A stretch of DNA of 64,000 bases from Bacillus sp. USDA818B3_A (GTDB lineage Bacteria > Bacillota > Bacilli > Bacillales > Cytobacillaceae): positions 1 through 64,000 of the forward strand of contig NZ_JAABNN010000012.1 of assembly GCF_009928415.1 (NCBI RefSeq), in the 5' to 3' direction. Within the stretch, counting starts at the first letter, position 1. Each line of letters opens with the position of its first letter. The translations under genes were made by a program, and so were the position numbers. Of the stretch, positions 8,980 to 17,444 are shown piece by piece. The notes beneath the pieces were generated by a model, which worked only from the letters and a program-made list of their open reading frames with translations, did no database searches and had not been told where the DNA came from.

Positions 8980-9825
8980 TTAACAATTTGAATTCACCAT
9001 CTCAGCAATTTTTTCGTTCCGGTCTACCACACGCTGATAATATCCCGGAAACAAGCAGAGCTCATACTCATTCAACTGCCCCGCATACAACAAATCACTA
9101 TTTGCTTTTAACTGCTTCAATAACCGCAGCATGACATCGGCAATCGAGAGCTCAACCCCGAGTAACTCTGACAGCGAAGCCATGACCTCTGGCACTACGT
9201 CTGGATAAACAAATTTCGTTTGGGTATCTTTTTTAGCAAGCCGGTAAAACTCCCGGACTAACTCAGCCCGCTTCCCGCCGCTTCCATTGACACAAAGATA
9301 AATCTGCACCGCCACACCGCGTTTTAAACGACGCTGTGAAATCCCGGCAAACTTCCTTCCGCCTATACTCAAATCATAACTTCCCGGGCAATAAGAGCCA
9401 ACAATTTCCCGTGCCTCAATCAACATAGGAAAATCCGCAAACATCTGCTGAATCAACTGCCACATCACATCATAGCCCCGGTTGATATCAATCCCTTTTT
9501 CCACCTCGGGAAAAATCAATGAAATATTGAGCACCCCTTCATCGAGTACAACCGCTAACCCGCCGGAATTCCGTACAATCGGCTGATAACCCTGAGAAGC
9601 CAAATATTGAACGCCTTCCTGTAAAAATGGCAATCTCGTATCCTGTATTCCTAACACGATGGTATTATGATGAACCCACGTCCGTGCTGTGGCCGGTGCC
9701 TTGCCCGCTCCAACAGACGCACATAAGGTATCATCCGTACCAAATGATTGTAATGCTTGAAAATGAATCCCAACCGCCGACTGATCAATGATCCGCCACT
9801 CGGGCTGGCGCAGTAAACCTTCCAT
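8980..9825 (-). CDS. lipL: Octanoyl-[GcvH]:protein N-octanoyltransferase
   Basis: LipL (YwfL) moves the octanoyl group from GcvH to E2 subunits of 2-oxoacid dehydrogenases through a thioester on an active-site Cys. The biotin/lipoate ligase fold is recognisable: [16 protein letters not shown] (about 85-100), the nucleophile Cys-146 in [10 protein letters not shown], and Lys-158 in [12 protein letters not shown]. The length of 281 is normal. LipL rather than a lipoate ligase is favoured by the Cys and by its position beside pta, where B. subtilis also has it. Confidence 0.9.
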   Translation of the reverse strand: MEGLLRQPEWRIIDQSAVGIHFQALQSFGTDDTLCASVGAGKAPATARTWVHHNTIVLGIQDTRLPFLQEGVQYLASQGYQPIVRNSGGLAVVLDEGVLNISLIFPEVEKGIDINRGYDVMWQLIQQMFADFPMLIEAREIVGSYCPGSYDLSIGGRKFAGISQRRLKRGVAVQIYLCVNGSGGKRAELVREFYRLAKKDTQTKFVYPDVVPEVMASLSELLGVELSIADVMLRLLKQLKANSDLLYAGQLNEYELCLFPGYYQRVVDRNEKIAEMVNSNC

Positions 9826-9889
9826 TTAAATTACTCCTTAATGGTTAATAGGCTTATTTTATCAAAAAGAAAGCTTGCGTATCCACACA

Positions 9890-9916
9890 AAAAGAGCCAG
9901 CCCTCTTGGACCAGCC
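9890..9916 (-). terminator. Probable terminator of pta
   Basis: The minus-strand RNA GGCUGGUCC-AAGA-GGGCUGGCU can form nine pairs, four of them G-U, followed by CTTTTTG. It is weaker than the others in the window but correctly placed just after the pta stop. Confidence 0.5.
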
Positions 9917-9926
9917 TATCTCTCCA

Positions 9927-10898
9927 TTATAAACCTTGTGCTGCCGTAATTAATGCAAGCTTGTACACGTCTTCTTCATTACAGCCGCGTGACAGGTCAT
10001 TTACCGGTGCATTTAATCCTTGTAAAATCGGGCCAACCGCCTCAAATCCGCCTAAACGCTGCGCAATTTTATAGCCGATGTTTCCTGCTTCAAGGCTAGG
10101 GAAAATAAATACATTTGCATCCCCTTGAATGACAGAACCTGGTGCCTTACTCTTTGCCACAGAAGGAACAAACGCTGCATCAAACTGGAATTCACCATCC
10201 AAAACTAAAGAAGCATCACGGCGTTTTGCTTCAGCAACTGCCTCTGCTACACGCTCTGTTTCCGGTGATTTAGCTGAACCTTTTGTAGAAAAGCTTAACA
10301 TCGCAATGCGAGGCTCGATATCAAACATTTCTGCTGTCTTCGCACTTTCGATGGCGATCTCCGCTAAGTCACTGCTGTCCGGTGCAATATTAATTGCACA
10401 ATCCGCAAACACATATTTCTCATCTTCACGAACCATAATGAATACACCAGATGTCTTCTTCACACCAGCTTTTGTTTTAATAATCTGCAAGGCAGGGCGA
10501 ACCGTATCCGCTGTAGAATGAGCCGCACCACTTACAAGGCCGTGTGCTTTATTTAAATAAACAAGCATTGTTCCAAAATAGTTTTCATCTAATAAAATTT
10601 TACGGGCATCCTCTTCTGTTACTTTCCCTTTGCGGCGGTCAACAAATGCAGCCACCAACTCTTCCATACCTGCATAATTGGCCGGGTCATAGATTTCTGT
10701 ATTCTCAACAGAAACACCAAGCTCTTGTGCCTTTGCTTGGACTTGTTCAATGTTACCCACCAAAATAGGTGTAACTAATTTTTCCTCAGCCAAACGGCTG
10801 GTTGCACGAATAATCCGCTCATCTAATCCTTCTGGAAAAACAATTCGCAGGTCACGTCCAGAGATCTTCTGTTTTAATCCTTCAAATAAATCACTCAC
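9927..10898 (-). CDS. pta: Phosphate acetyltransferase
   Basis: Converts acetyl-CoA and phosphate to acetyl phosphate; with acetate kinase (elsewhere) it forms the acetate overflow pathway. The 323 residues cover the single-domain Pta of Firmicutes: SGAAHSTADTVRPALQIIKT (about 123-142), a long conserved core and the C-terminal PVNDLSRGC motif. It starts with GTG after AGGAGGATATTAAAC. A near-perfect CcpA cre box lies 77-90 bases upstream of the start, as expected from B. subtilis, where CcpA activates pta. Divergent from hemQ. Confidence 0.96.
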   Translation of the reverse strand: MSDLFEGLKQKISGRDLRIVFPEGLDERIIRATSRLAEEKLVTPILVGNIEQVQAKAQELGVSVENTEIYDPANYAGMEELVAAFVDRRKGKVTEEDARKILLDENYFGTMLVYLNKAHGLVSGAAHSTADTVRPALQIIKTKAGVKKTSGVFIMVREDEKYVFADCAINIAPDSSDLAEIAIESAKTAEMFDIEPRIAMLSFSTKGSAKSPETERVAEAVAEAKRRDASLVLDGEFQFDAAFVPSVAKSKAPGSVIQGDANVFIFPSLEAGNIGYKIAQRLGGFEAVGPILQGLNAPVNDLSRGCNEEDVYKLALITAAQGL

Positions 10899-10974
10899 GT
10901 TTAATATCCTCCTTAATAAATCTACCCCTTCTAGCTTACTTTACCATAGTAAAATTTCAAGCAATGTAAGTCAC

Positions 10975-10988
10975 AGACAGCGGTTACA
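10975..10988 (-). promoter_or_regulatory. CcpA cre box upstream of pta
   Basis: On the minus strand TGTAACCGCTGTCT matches the cre consensus TGWAANCGNTNWCA at all fixed positions except the last. Activation of pta by CcpA from an upstream cre is established in B. subtilis. The distance to the pta start codon is compatible with an activator site upstream of the promoter. Confidence 0.6.
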
Positions 10989-11147
10989 CTAAAAAGTTTT
11001 TGTTTTCAAAAAATTCAACACTCTCTTTTACTATTTACCCTTTTTCATAAAAATATCCACTTGATGTGTTATAAAAGTGCAGATTGGTCAAACTATGATA
11101 TAGTTAAGATTGGTAATAAGAAGACTGATGATTTAGGAGTGATTACA

Positions 11148-11891
11148 ATGAGTGAAGCAGCACAAACGCTTGATGGCTGGTATTGCCTTCATGATTTCCG
11201 TACCGTTGATTGGACCACATGGAAGATGCTCCCGAACGATGAACGCGAGGCCGCGATTCACGAGTTTCTAAGTATGGTTGAAAAATGGAACGAAACGCAG
11301 GAACGCAAAGAAGGCAGCCATGCTTTATATACAATCGTCGGCCAAAAAGCCGATTTTATGATGATGATCCTTCGTCCTACGATGGAGGAACTAAACGAAA
11401 TCGAGACCGAATTCAATAAAACAAAATTGGCGGAATTTACGGTCCCTGCTCATTCTTATGTATCAGTGGTAGAGCTGAGCAACTATCTTCCAGCGGGTGA
11501 GGACCCTTACCAAAATCCACAAATCCTTGCACGACTTTACCCAACATTGCCAAAAGCGAAGCACGTCTGCTTCTATCCAATGGACAAGCGCCGCCAAGGT
11601 GATGATAACTGGTATATGCTGCCGATGGAAGACCGCCGCAGCTTAATGCGCAGCCATGGTATGATCGGCCGTACATACGCTGGTAAAGTGAAACAAATTA
11701 TCACCGGCTCCGTCGGTTTCGACGACTACGAATGGGGCGTAACCCTGTTCGCCGATGATGTTCTTCAATTCAAGAAACTCATCTATGAAATGCGCTTTGA
11801 TGAAGTCAGCGCCCGCTACGGTGAATTTGGTGCCTTCTTTGTTGGGAATTTGCTAGAAGAAGAACGCGTACCCGGCTTTTTACATGTTTAA
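11148..11891 (+). CDS. hemQ: Coproheme decarboxylase (HemQ, chlorite dismutase-like)
   Basis: Final enzyme of the coproporphyrin-dependent haem pathway: it oxidatively decarboxylates coproheme to haem b. 247 residues from the ATG at 11148, preceded by TTAGGAGTGATTACA; upstream in-frame codons back to 11061 do not resemble the family. Tyr-143 in FYPMDKRR corresponds to the catalytic tyrosine, and His-170 in RSHGMIGR is the proximal haem ligand. The gene lies next to pta as in B. subtilis (ywfI). Confidence 0.95.
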   Translation: MSEAAQTLDGWYCLHDFRTVDWTTWKMLPNDEREAAIHEFLSMVEKWNETQERKEGSHALYTIVGQKADFMMMILRPTMEELNEIETEFNKTKLAEFTVPAHSYVSVVELSNYLPAGEDPYQNPQILARLYPTLPKAKHVCFYPMDKRRQGDDNWYMLPMEDRRSLMRSHGMIGRTYAGKVKQIITGSVGFDDYEWGVTLFADDVLQFKKLIYEMRFDEVSARYGEFGAFFVGNLLEEERVPGFLHV

Positions 11892-11903
11892 ATTCTTTTT
11901 TAT

Positions 11904-11941
11904 AAAAAGGTACTCAGGCTTTAGCCTGAGACCTTTTTTTT
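11904..11941 (+). terminator. Terminator of hemQ
   Basis: Stem AAAAAGGTACTCAGGC / GCCTGAGACCTTTTT with a TTTA loop and T8 tail. Confidence 0.92.
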
Positions 11942-12163
11942 GTCCCCAATCCTCGTTCTCCAAGTCATATTTCATTCCTTTACCTCATACTATTTAAACA
12001 GCGAGTCTAAAGAAAAAGCTCCAAAAGTCTCATCAAAAAGAGGTGAGAAAAGAGCTGAAAAAACTGTCACCATTTTGGCTTTACAGGAGTATGAATAGAA
12101 TTGTTAGGTCATTCGTCTAGCTGCTTTCATAATGATTTTAGTTTTTTACAGGAGGGAAATAAA

Positions 12164-12649
12164 ATGAGCCAATATTACAATCCTCAAGGTTTTCAGCCTT
12201 ACACAGGCGCTGCGGGCCAGCAAGGCGCGGGCGTACCATCATTTCCAGGCCAACAAGGGTTCCCAGGAGGCCAGCCAGGCTTTCAACAGCAATTTCCACC
12301 AGCAGGTGGTGGTGGAGGAATGCCAACAGCTCCGTCACAAGGGGGGGCATCTGTTCCTGGCATGCTGCCAATTGAACAATCATACATCGAAAACATTCTT
12401 CGCTTAAACAAAGGTAAATTAGTAAGCGTATTTGCTACTTTCGAAGGAAACAATCAATGGAATGCCAAAGAATTTAGAGGAATTATTGAAGCGGCCGGCC
12501 GCGACCACGTCATCTTAAGCGACCCGCAAGTCGGCACACGCTTCCTCATTCCAATGGTTGCCGTCGATTATATTACGTTCTCTGAAGAGATTGAGTATGA
12601 ATATCCTTTTGGTGCAGGGCCTCAATTAGGAACCTTCCCGCCAAGATAA
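12164..12649 (+). CDS. gerQ: Spore coat protein GerQ
   Basis: 161 residues from the ATG at 12164 (ACAGGAGGGAAATAAA ribosome binding site); the extra 21 in-frame codons upstream are not GerQ-like. The N-terminal half is rich in Gln, Gly, Pro and Phe, a low-complexity coat segment used for transglutaminase cross-linking in B. subtilis. The C-terminal half (about 75-161) is the conserved GerQ domain with SYIENILRLNKGKLVSVFAT. GerQ is needed for localisation of the cortex lytic enzyme CwlJ. Confidence 0.93.
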   Translation: MSQYYNPQGFQPYTGAAGQQGAGVPSFPGQQGFPGGQPGFQQQFPPAGGGGGMPTAPSQGGASVPGMLPIEQSYIENILRLNKGKLVSVFATFEGNNQWNAKEFRGIIEAAGRDHVILSDPQVGTRFLIPMVAVDYITFSEEIEYEYPFGAGPQLGTFPPR

Positions 12650-12670
12650 GAAGAACGCAACTTAAAAATA

Positions 12671-12704
12671 AAGAGGCATTGGGGAATATCCCCAATGCCT
12701 TTTT
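12671..12704. terminator. Terminator between gerQ and ywdK
   Basis: Stem AAGAGGCATTGGGG / CCCCAATGCCTTTTT around AATAT; it serves convergent genes. Confidence 0.9.
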
Positions 12705-12708
12705 CACA

Positions 12709-13080
12709 TTAAAAATTCTTGACTGCTCCAACAATGATTAACACCCAGGCTGCCAAAAAGCACACTCCCCCAATTGGTGTAATCGCCCCTAAAACCCCAA
12801 CTTTCGTTAAACTCAAAAGATACAAGCTGCCACTAAAGAAAATAATTCCGACCAGCATTAACCATCCTGACCATGTAAAAAGAGAGCTCATTGGCACTTT
12901 TCCAAGAAGCAGGCCGATTATCAATATCCCAGTGGCATGAAACATTTGATAGGTTACCCCTGTTTTCCAAATGTCCAGATAGTAAGCATCAAGCCTGTCT
13001 TTAAGTCCGTGTGCACCAAACGCTCCCAGTGCTACTGCTATAAATGCGTTGATCGCACCTACAATAATAAATGCTTTCAT
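12709..13080 (-). CDS. ywdK: DUF423 (UPF0382) membrane protein YwdK
   Basis: 123 residues with four predicted membrane segments. The signature GAINAFIAVALGAFGAHGLKD near the N-terminus and the glycine-rich end (TPIGGVCFLAAWVLI) define the DUF423 family. Function is unknown. Adjacent to gerQ as in B. subtilis; a 17-base gap to the upstream ywdI gene suggests co-transcription. Confidence 0.88.
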   Translation of the reverse strand: MKAFIIVGAINAFIAVALGAFGAHGLKDRLDAYYLDIWKTGVTYQMFHATGILIIGLLLGKVPMSSLFTWSGWLMLVGIIFFSGSLYLLSLTKVGVLGAITPIGGVCFLAAWVLIIVGAVKNF

Positions 13081-13097
13081 ATAAATTTTCCCCCATC

Positions 13098-13403
13098 TTA
13101 AAAATCGAGTAGTGAATCCCCATTTGCTTCATCGTCCATCTCTACCTTTTTAGGCTGTTGTAATGACGGACCTTGTTGAAATACTGGTTGATTTATTAAA
13201 GGCTGCTGATAGACTTGCTGTGTTACGCTTGGCTGTACAGGTGCGGCCTTTTTCACGCCCGTCTGGCCCTCGTCTAGGACGAGTTCGCATAATATTTTAA
13301 TAGAGTAAATCTTTTCCCGCAAGTTTTCTTCCTTTGTACTATTTTTTGCTAACCTTAATTCCTCTTCTATTTTTAAAAGTAATTTATCAACGGATATATT
13401 CAT
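13098..13403 (-). CDS. ywdI: YwdI-like protein (DUF5327 type)
   Basis: 101 residues: an N-terminal helical half (MNISVDKLLLKIEEELRLAK and following, with a conserved REKIYSIKILCELVL) and a Gln/Pro-rich, probably disordered tail ending in GDSLLDF. Position upstream of ywdK matches B. subtilis ywdI. No function is known. The parS site lies immediately upstream. Confidence 0.7.
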   Translation of the reverse strand: MNISVDKLLLKIEEELRLAKNSTKEENLREKIYSIKILCELVLDEGQTGVKKAAPVQPSVTQQVYQQPLINQPVFQQGPSLQQPKKVEMDDEANGDSLLDF

Positions 13404-13490
13404 TGTGGCACCTCTACATTCAATCTCGTTATTATTCTACATGATTATAGACAAATTTACGATCATATACACCTTATCCGATTTTCGACA

Positions 13491-13506
13491 TGTTTCACGT
13501 GGAACA
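13491..13506. promoter_or_regulatory. parS: parS centromere site for ParB (Spo0J)
   Basis: TGTTTCACGTGGAACA, the exact reverse complement of TGTTCCACGTGAAACA, the parS sequence found within B. subtilis spo0J. It sits in a longer near-palindrome TCGACATG...CATGTCGA (13486-13511). parS sites cluster around the origin in Firmicutes, where Spo0J loads and recruits SMC. This indicates an origin-proximal chromosomal location, consistent with the synteny. Confidence 0.9.
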
Positions 13507-13541
13507 TGTCGATTTAGGTTCAGGCCATTCAACTGATAAAG

Positions 13542-13573
13542 AAAAAAACCCGCACCATTCTCTGGTACGGGTT
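13542..13573 (-). terminator. Terminator of moeB
   Basis: On the minus strand AACCCGTACCA / TGGTGCGGGTT with a 5-base loop and T7, directly after the moeB stop. Confidence 0.88.
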
Positions 13574-13578
13574 CCTTC

Positions 13579-14598
13579 TTAACCTAATATCCGTTGATAG
13601 ATCGTCTTGGCATGGGTTAAATCCTTCGTTCCATGGATCAACGCACGGCCATCTTGAAAAATAACCATCCGTTCCCCGCCCATTTCTACTGATATCAAGT
13701 ATGGGTTCCCTTTCACTTCGTAACCTAACGAACTAAGCTGAGCTGCTAATTTTTCAAGAGAAATCTCTCCTTGCTTGGATGGACGGATTTGCACCGTATC
13801 GCGGCCGCACAGCACAGTTGTTTTCGTCGTATTTTCATGATCTAAATAAGGATACGTTCGTTCCTCACCACAGGACAAGCACCCAGCAAACTTGGCTTTG
13901 GACATTTTTAAGCTTGTGTACTGATTGCGCCATAAATCAAAGCTGACAAAGGTGGTCCTTACCGCCTCCCAATCCTCAACCAGCATCTTTAAGGCCTCAG
14001 CCGTTTGGTGGGCAATCACCATTTGGACCGCCGGCGAGATGATTCCACCCGTATCACAGGTCATTCCCTGGAGCGGGATCGTCCGCAACAAGCAATTTAA
14101 ACACGGCGTTCTCCCGGGAATAATTGAAAAACTCATCCCATAGCTGCCGACGCAGGCACCATAAATCCAGGGGAGATTGTGTTTCTGTGAAATGTCATTC
14201 ATCACCATCCGGGTTTCAAAATTATCGGTCGCATCCATCATAAGATCGACATCAACTGCCAGTTCTTCCAGCAGCTCTGCGTTCGCATCCCCAATGATTG
14301 CCTGTATCTCAATATCGGAATTTATTGCCCGCAGGCGTTTTTCTGCTGCTGCAGCTTTAGGGAGTTTCTCCGCAACATCTTCTTCTGTATATAGCTGCTG
14401 GCGCTGCAGGTTGCTGGCCTCCACATAATCCCTGTCGACAATCGTAACTTTACCGACACCAGCCCTTGTCAGTACCTCGGCACTCCCAGAGCCCAGGGCA
14501 CCGGCTCCGATGATGAGGACATGTTTTTTGGAGATCTTTTCTTGCCCTTCCTTGCCGATTCCTTGAAAAAGGACTTGTCTTGAATAACGTTCGTTCAT
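13579..14598 (-). CDS. moeB: Molybdopterin-synthase adenylyltransferase (MoeB/ThiF family)
   Basis: E1-like enzyme that adenylates the C-terminal glycine of MoaD for later sulfuration. 339 residues from the ATG at 14598, preceded by AGGGGGGATAGA; 18 earlier codons in frame cross a hairpin and are unlikely to be translated. It shows the nucleotide-binding loop IIGAGALGSGSAEVL (about 30-44), the MDATDNFETR region, and two zinc cysteine pairs (CLNC, CLSC). The C-terminal 85 residues form a rhodanese-like or accessory domain with a single Cys in LCGRD. ThiF function cannot be excluded, but the Moco context decides. Confidence 0.88.
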   Translation of the reverse strand: MNERYSRQVLFQGIGKEGQEKISKKHVLIIGAGALGSGSAEVLTRAGVGKVTIVDRDYVEASNLQRQQLYTEEDVAEKLPKAAAAEKRLRAINSDIEIQAIIGDANAELLEELAVDVDLMMDATDNFETRMVMNDISQKHNLPWIYGACVGSYGMSFSIIPGRTPCLNCLLRTIPLQGMTCDTGGIISPAVQMVIAHQTAEALKMLVEDWEAVRTTFVSFDLWRNQYTSLKMSKAKFAGCLSCGEERTYPYLDHENTTKTTVLCGRDTVQIRPSKQGEISLEKLAAQLSSLGYEVKGNPYLISVEMGGERMVIFQDGRALIHGTKDLTHAKTIYQRILG

Positions 14599-14616
14599 TC
14601 TATCCCCCCTAATCGA

Positions 14617-14646
14617 TAAAAACCCGCCAAATAGGCGAGTTTTTTT
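14617..14646 (-). terminator. Hairpin and T run between moaD and moeB
   Basis: AAACCCGCC / GGCGAGTTT with A and T tracts on both sides, in the moaD-moeB gap. It probably terminates or attenuates the Moco operon, leaving moeB partly under its own control. Confidence 0.7.
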
Positions 14647-14680
14647 CATCATCGAGTCCTTTACCTGGCATAATTAGTTG

Positions 14681-14778
14681 TTATTGGCACTTTTCTCGAA
14701 TTTATCGGCACTTTTGCCGTTGTTATCGGCACTTTTTTGACCTTTATCGGCACTTTCCACCTATTTATCGGCCCTTCT
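14681..14778. repeat. Five-copy, exactly 21-bp-period array (TTATCGGCACTTTT)
   Basis: TTAT(C/T)GGCACTTTT starts at 14681, 14702, 14723, 14744 and 14765, that is every 21 bases exactly. The seven bases between cores are not conserved. The outer copies are more diverged (T for C in the first, GGCCC in the last). It lies between moaD and moeB. No ribosome binding site or frame accounts for it. Confidence 0.9.
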
Positions 14779-14804
14779 TAAAGGTATCCATAAAAAGCAC
14801 CGTT

Positions 14805-15038
14805 TCACCCACCACTAACAGGAGGAATGAACGCAATCTCATCGCCTTCACCGATTACCTCTTCATTAGAGGCAAACTCCTCATTAATCGCAGTCATCAC
14901 AGTGTCCATCCGCGGCAGATCATATGTTGCCGCCAGTTCCGTCTTCAATTCTAGCACCGTTTTACCGGCTGCTTCTAATGACAAAAACTCTTCGCCTACA
15001 GAATCGCGTAAATGAGCAAAAAACAAGACCTTATTCAT
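14805..15038 (-). CDS. moaD: Molybdopterin synthase small subunit
   Basis: 77-residue ubiquitin-fold sulfur carrier ending in the required Gly-Gly (PPVSGG). It is adenylated by MoeB and donates sulfur to precursor Z within the MoaD2-MoaE2 complex. The start overlaps the end of moaE by eight bases, so translation is coupled to its partner. Confidence 0.94.
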   Translation of the reverse strand: MNKVLFFAHLRDSVGEEFLSLEAAGKTVLELKTELAATYDLPRMDTVMTAINEEFASNEEVIGEGDEIAFIPPVSGG

Positions 15039-15498
15039 CTAAATCACCTGCCTCCGGCTTACCTGATGGATAAGCAACCGTTTCAAGCTGGTTCCCCATC
15101 CATTCCTCTCCATCTTCCCAATGCTCTTTCTTCCAGATAGGGACAATTTCCTTAATTCGTTCAATTGCATAACGGTTTGCTTCATAGGCGTCGGCACGGT
15201 GCGGCGTTGACACGGCAATCACGACTGCCACATCGGTAATATCCAAACGGCCGACACGGTGCGTGATGGCAGTCATCGAACCTTCCCAGCGTTCTTCAAT
15301 TTCGCGGCCAATCTGTTCGAGCTTTTTCACTGCCATCGCTTCATAGGCATCATAAATTAAAAATAAGGTCTTCTTTCCCTTTGTTAATTCCCGGACCGTT
15401 CCAATAAACGTGGTAATTGCCCCCGCATTCCGTTGAACGACTTTATCGATCACCGCTTGGATATCAATCGGCTCCTTGGAGATTTCATACATGTTCAT
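15031..15498 (-). CDS. moaE: Molybdopterin synthase catalytic subunit
   Basis: 155 residues. Family features: ITTFIGTVRELTKGK (about 30-44), HRVGRLDITDVAVVIAVSTPHR (about 85-106) and the C-terminal PIWKKEHWEDGEEW containing the catalytic lysines. Catalyses insertion of two sulfurs into cyclic pyranopterin monophosphate with MoaD. Its ATG overlaps the stop of the upstream MoeA fusion (ATGA). Confidence 0.95.
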   Translation of the reverse strand: MNMYEISKEPIDIQAVIDKVVQRNAGAITTFIGTVRELTKGKKTLFLIYDAYEAMAVKKLEQIGREIEERWEGSMTAITHRVGRLDITDVAVVIAVSTPHRADAYEANRYAIERIKEIVPIWKKEHWEDGEEWMGNQLETVAYPSGKPEAGDLDE

Positions 15499-17432
15499 TC
15501 TGTCACCTCTTCTGTCAGACGCTTTGGTACGGCATTATCTACCACTTGGTAGCCGCCAATTTTCTCGACCTGCTCTTTAAAAGCAGGAGATTGGATGATT
15601 TCAATCAGCTGCCGCCCGCTGTCACTATCATAAAACTGGCGTGTCATGACTAAATCATATTCTTCATCAGCAATCGGAATAAAATCTAATCCCATGGCCT
15701 TTGCTGCCGGGTAAATTCCAAGAGCTGCACTATGGTTATCACCTTTCACTTCCGCTGCTACGGCTAAATGGGAGAACATCTCACGGTCGTAGCCATTTAT
15801 TTCTTCAGCCGTAAGCCCCGCTTCATCGAGCAATAAATCAAACAAGATGCGGGTGCCGGCTCCCTTTTGGCGGTTAACAAAGTCTGCGCCCGAGCGGACT
15901 AAGTCCGTGACATCCCTAATTCCAAGGGGATTTCCCTGTGGCAGGATCCAGCCCTGCTTCCTTTTTAAAAAAGGATAGAGGATCACGTCTTGACCGGCCA
16001 AAAGTTTATTAACATAGGATATATTGTACTGTTTTGTACTTGGGTCTAGCAAATGAATCCCCGCTACATGGGCCTCGCCTTTTCTAATCGCCATAATGCC
16101 AGCCATACTGCCGACATGGGAGGAGACAATCTTCATCTCGGTCCGTGCTTGCTTCAGCTGTGATGATAACAAGTCTATCGTCATATCGTGGCTGCCGCTG
16201 AACACGATTGCATTCTTGATCTCCTCAAGAGGCCGTAATAGCTCCACTTCAGCTGTATCGCCCTGCTCATACCCACTGATATGAGGCGGTATAATCAACA
16301 GGCCGTCTGCCCGGACATAGGACATGGTTACCCCTGCTGCCCGGGTGAGCGGATTGGCGACAAATTGACCATTCACATAGCCGATATTCATTCGGATAAA
16401 ATCCTCTGCCCCCATAGAGGAAACGATGCGGCGGCCAAGTTTGACCGAAATCGTTTGCCGCTTGGGAACAGGAATCCCCAAATACTTGCAGATTAATGGC
16501 TGGACAAACCATTCGAGTGCTAAGTACGCTGACACAGGATAGCCCGGAACACCGACAACAATTTTACCGTTTATTTTCCCTAAGATAACCGGTTTGCCTG
16601 GCCGTGCGGCGACCCCATGGGTAAATACCTCGCCAATCTCAGCGATGATGTGGACGGTAAAATCCTTTCGCCCGGCTGATGATCCGGCGTTAATCACGAT
16701 GATATCGGAGGTTTCCGCTGCCGCAAGCAAAACTTCTTTAATCTTCTCAGGCTCGTCCTTAACTATTGTTTGTAGGCGCGGCTCACCGCCCCATTCCCTC
16801 ACAAATCCAGAAAAGACTGTCCCATTAAATTCAATAATTTTTCCTGGAGATAAATCAGTATGTGCCTCAACTAGTTCATTTCCAGTTGGAATAATGGCGA
16901 CAACTGGTTTCTTCACCACAGGTACCACCAGTTGCTGTGCGGCCAATAACACGCCTAAATCAGCCGGTCTAAGCGCATGGCCCTGCGGAAACAGCATTTC
17001 CTCTTGCACAATATCCTCACCGATTGGGCGGATGTGCTGCCAAGGGGTAGCCGGTTCAATAATTTCAATTGTTTCATCATCAACCATATGAACATGCTCA
17101 ATCATTATCACCGCATTAAAAGGAGAAGGGATGGCATTTCCCGTATCGACAAAACAAAACTGTTCACCCAGCTTAAGGTAGAGTGGATTTTGTTCGTGAG
17201 CTTGGTATGTCCTCTCAGCGACGACCGCAATTCCATCCATGGCAGAGGCGTGATAGTGCGGCATTGAAACAGCAGCAAAAATCGGCTGAGCCGTCACACG
17301 GCCTAAGGCATCCACCACTGGAATTCTTTCTATTTCAGAGGCCTCCGTAAAGGCCGCAAGAATTTCTTCCTTTGCTTCGGCCCGGGGTTTATCTTCTAAA
17401 TAAATTTTCCGTTTATACTGTTTCTGTTCCAT
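15495..17432 (-). CDS. MoeA-like molybdopterin molybdotransferase fused to a PBP-like domain
   Basis: 645 residues. Residues 1-410 form a complete MoeA: AMDGIAV near residue 65, the MPT-binding INAGSSAGRKD loop, GVPGYPVSAYLALEWF, and C-terminal beta domain IV. Residues about 420-640 are a periplasmic-binding-protein-like domain (IVFSGSHDMTIDLLSSQL onwards, ending VEKIGGYQVVDN), of the COG1910 type found in putative molybdate- or cofactor-sensing proteins. It lacks a signal peptide, so the domain is cytosolic. A second, unfused MoeA is encoded immediately upstream. The division of labour (metal insertion versus sensing) is inference. Confidence 0.88.
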   Translation of the reverse strand: MEQKQYKRKIYLEDKPRAEAKEEILAAFTEASEIERIPVVDALGRVTAQPIFAAVSMPHYHASAMDGIAVVAERTYQAHEQNPLYLKLGEQFCFVDTGNAIPSPFNAVIMIEHVHMVDDETIEIIEPATPWQHIRPIGEDIVQEEMLFPQGHALRPADLGVLLAAQQLVVPVVKKPVVAIIPTGNELVEAHTDLSPGKIIEFNGTVFSGFVREWGGEPRLQTIVKDEPEKIKEVLLAAAETSDIIVINAGSSAGRKDFTVHIIAEIGEVFTHGVAARPGKPVILGKINGKIVVGVPGYPVSAYLALEWFVQPLICKYLGIPVPKRQTISVKLGRRIVSSMGAEDFIRMNIGYVNGQFVANPLTRAAGVTMSYVRADGLLIIPPHISGYEQGDTAEVELLRPLEEIKNAIVFSGSHDMTIDLLSSQLKQARTEMKIVSSHVGSMAGIMAIRKGEAHVAGIHLLDPSTKQYNISYVNKLLAGQDVILYPFLKRKQGWILPQGNPLGIRDVTDLVRSGADFVNRQKGAGTRILFDLLLDEAGLTAEEINGYDREMFSHLAVAAEVKGDNHSAALGIYPAAKAMGLDFIPIADEEYDLVMTRQFYDSDSGRQLIEIIQSPAFKEQVEKIGGYQVVDNAVPKRLTEEVTE

Positions 17433-17444
17433 ACTCTAGACCCC

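Noticed and set aside
8746..8991. ORFs within the type-1 repeat (also 37682-37876)
   Set aside because: They are translations of the GC-rich repeat in arbitrary frames and change frame between copies.
14681..14778. Attenuator or riboswitch for moeB
   Set aside because: The array is made of phased direct repeats without conserved pairing; the only hairpin is the separate terminator at 14617-14646.
16594..17091. 165-aa plus-strand ORF opposite the MoeA fusion gene
   Set aside because: Ser/Thr-rich antisense shadow of a strongly conserved minus-strand gene, no ribosome binding site.
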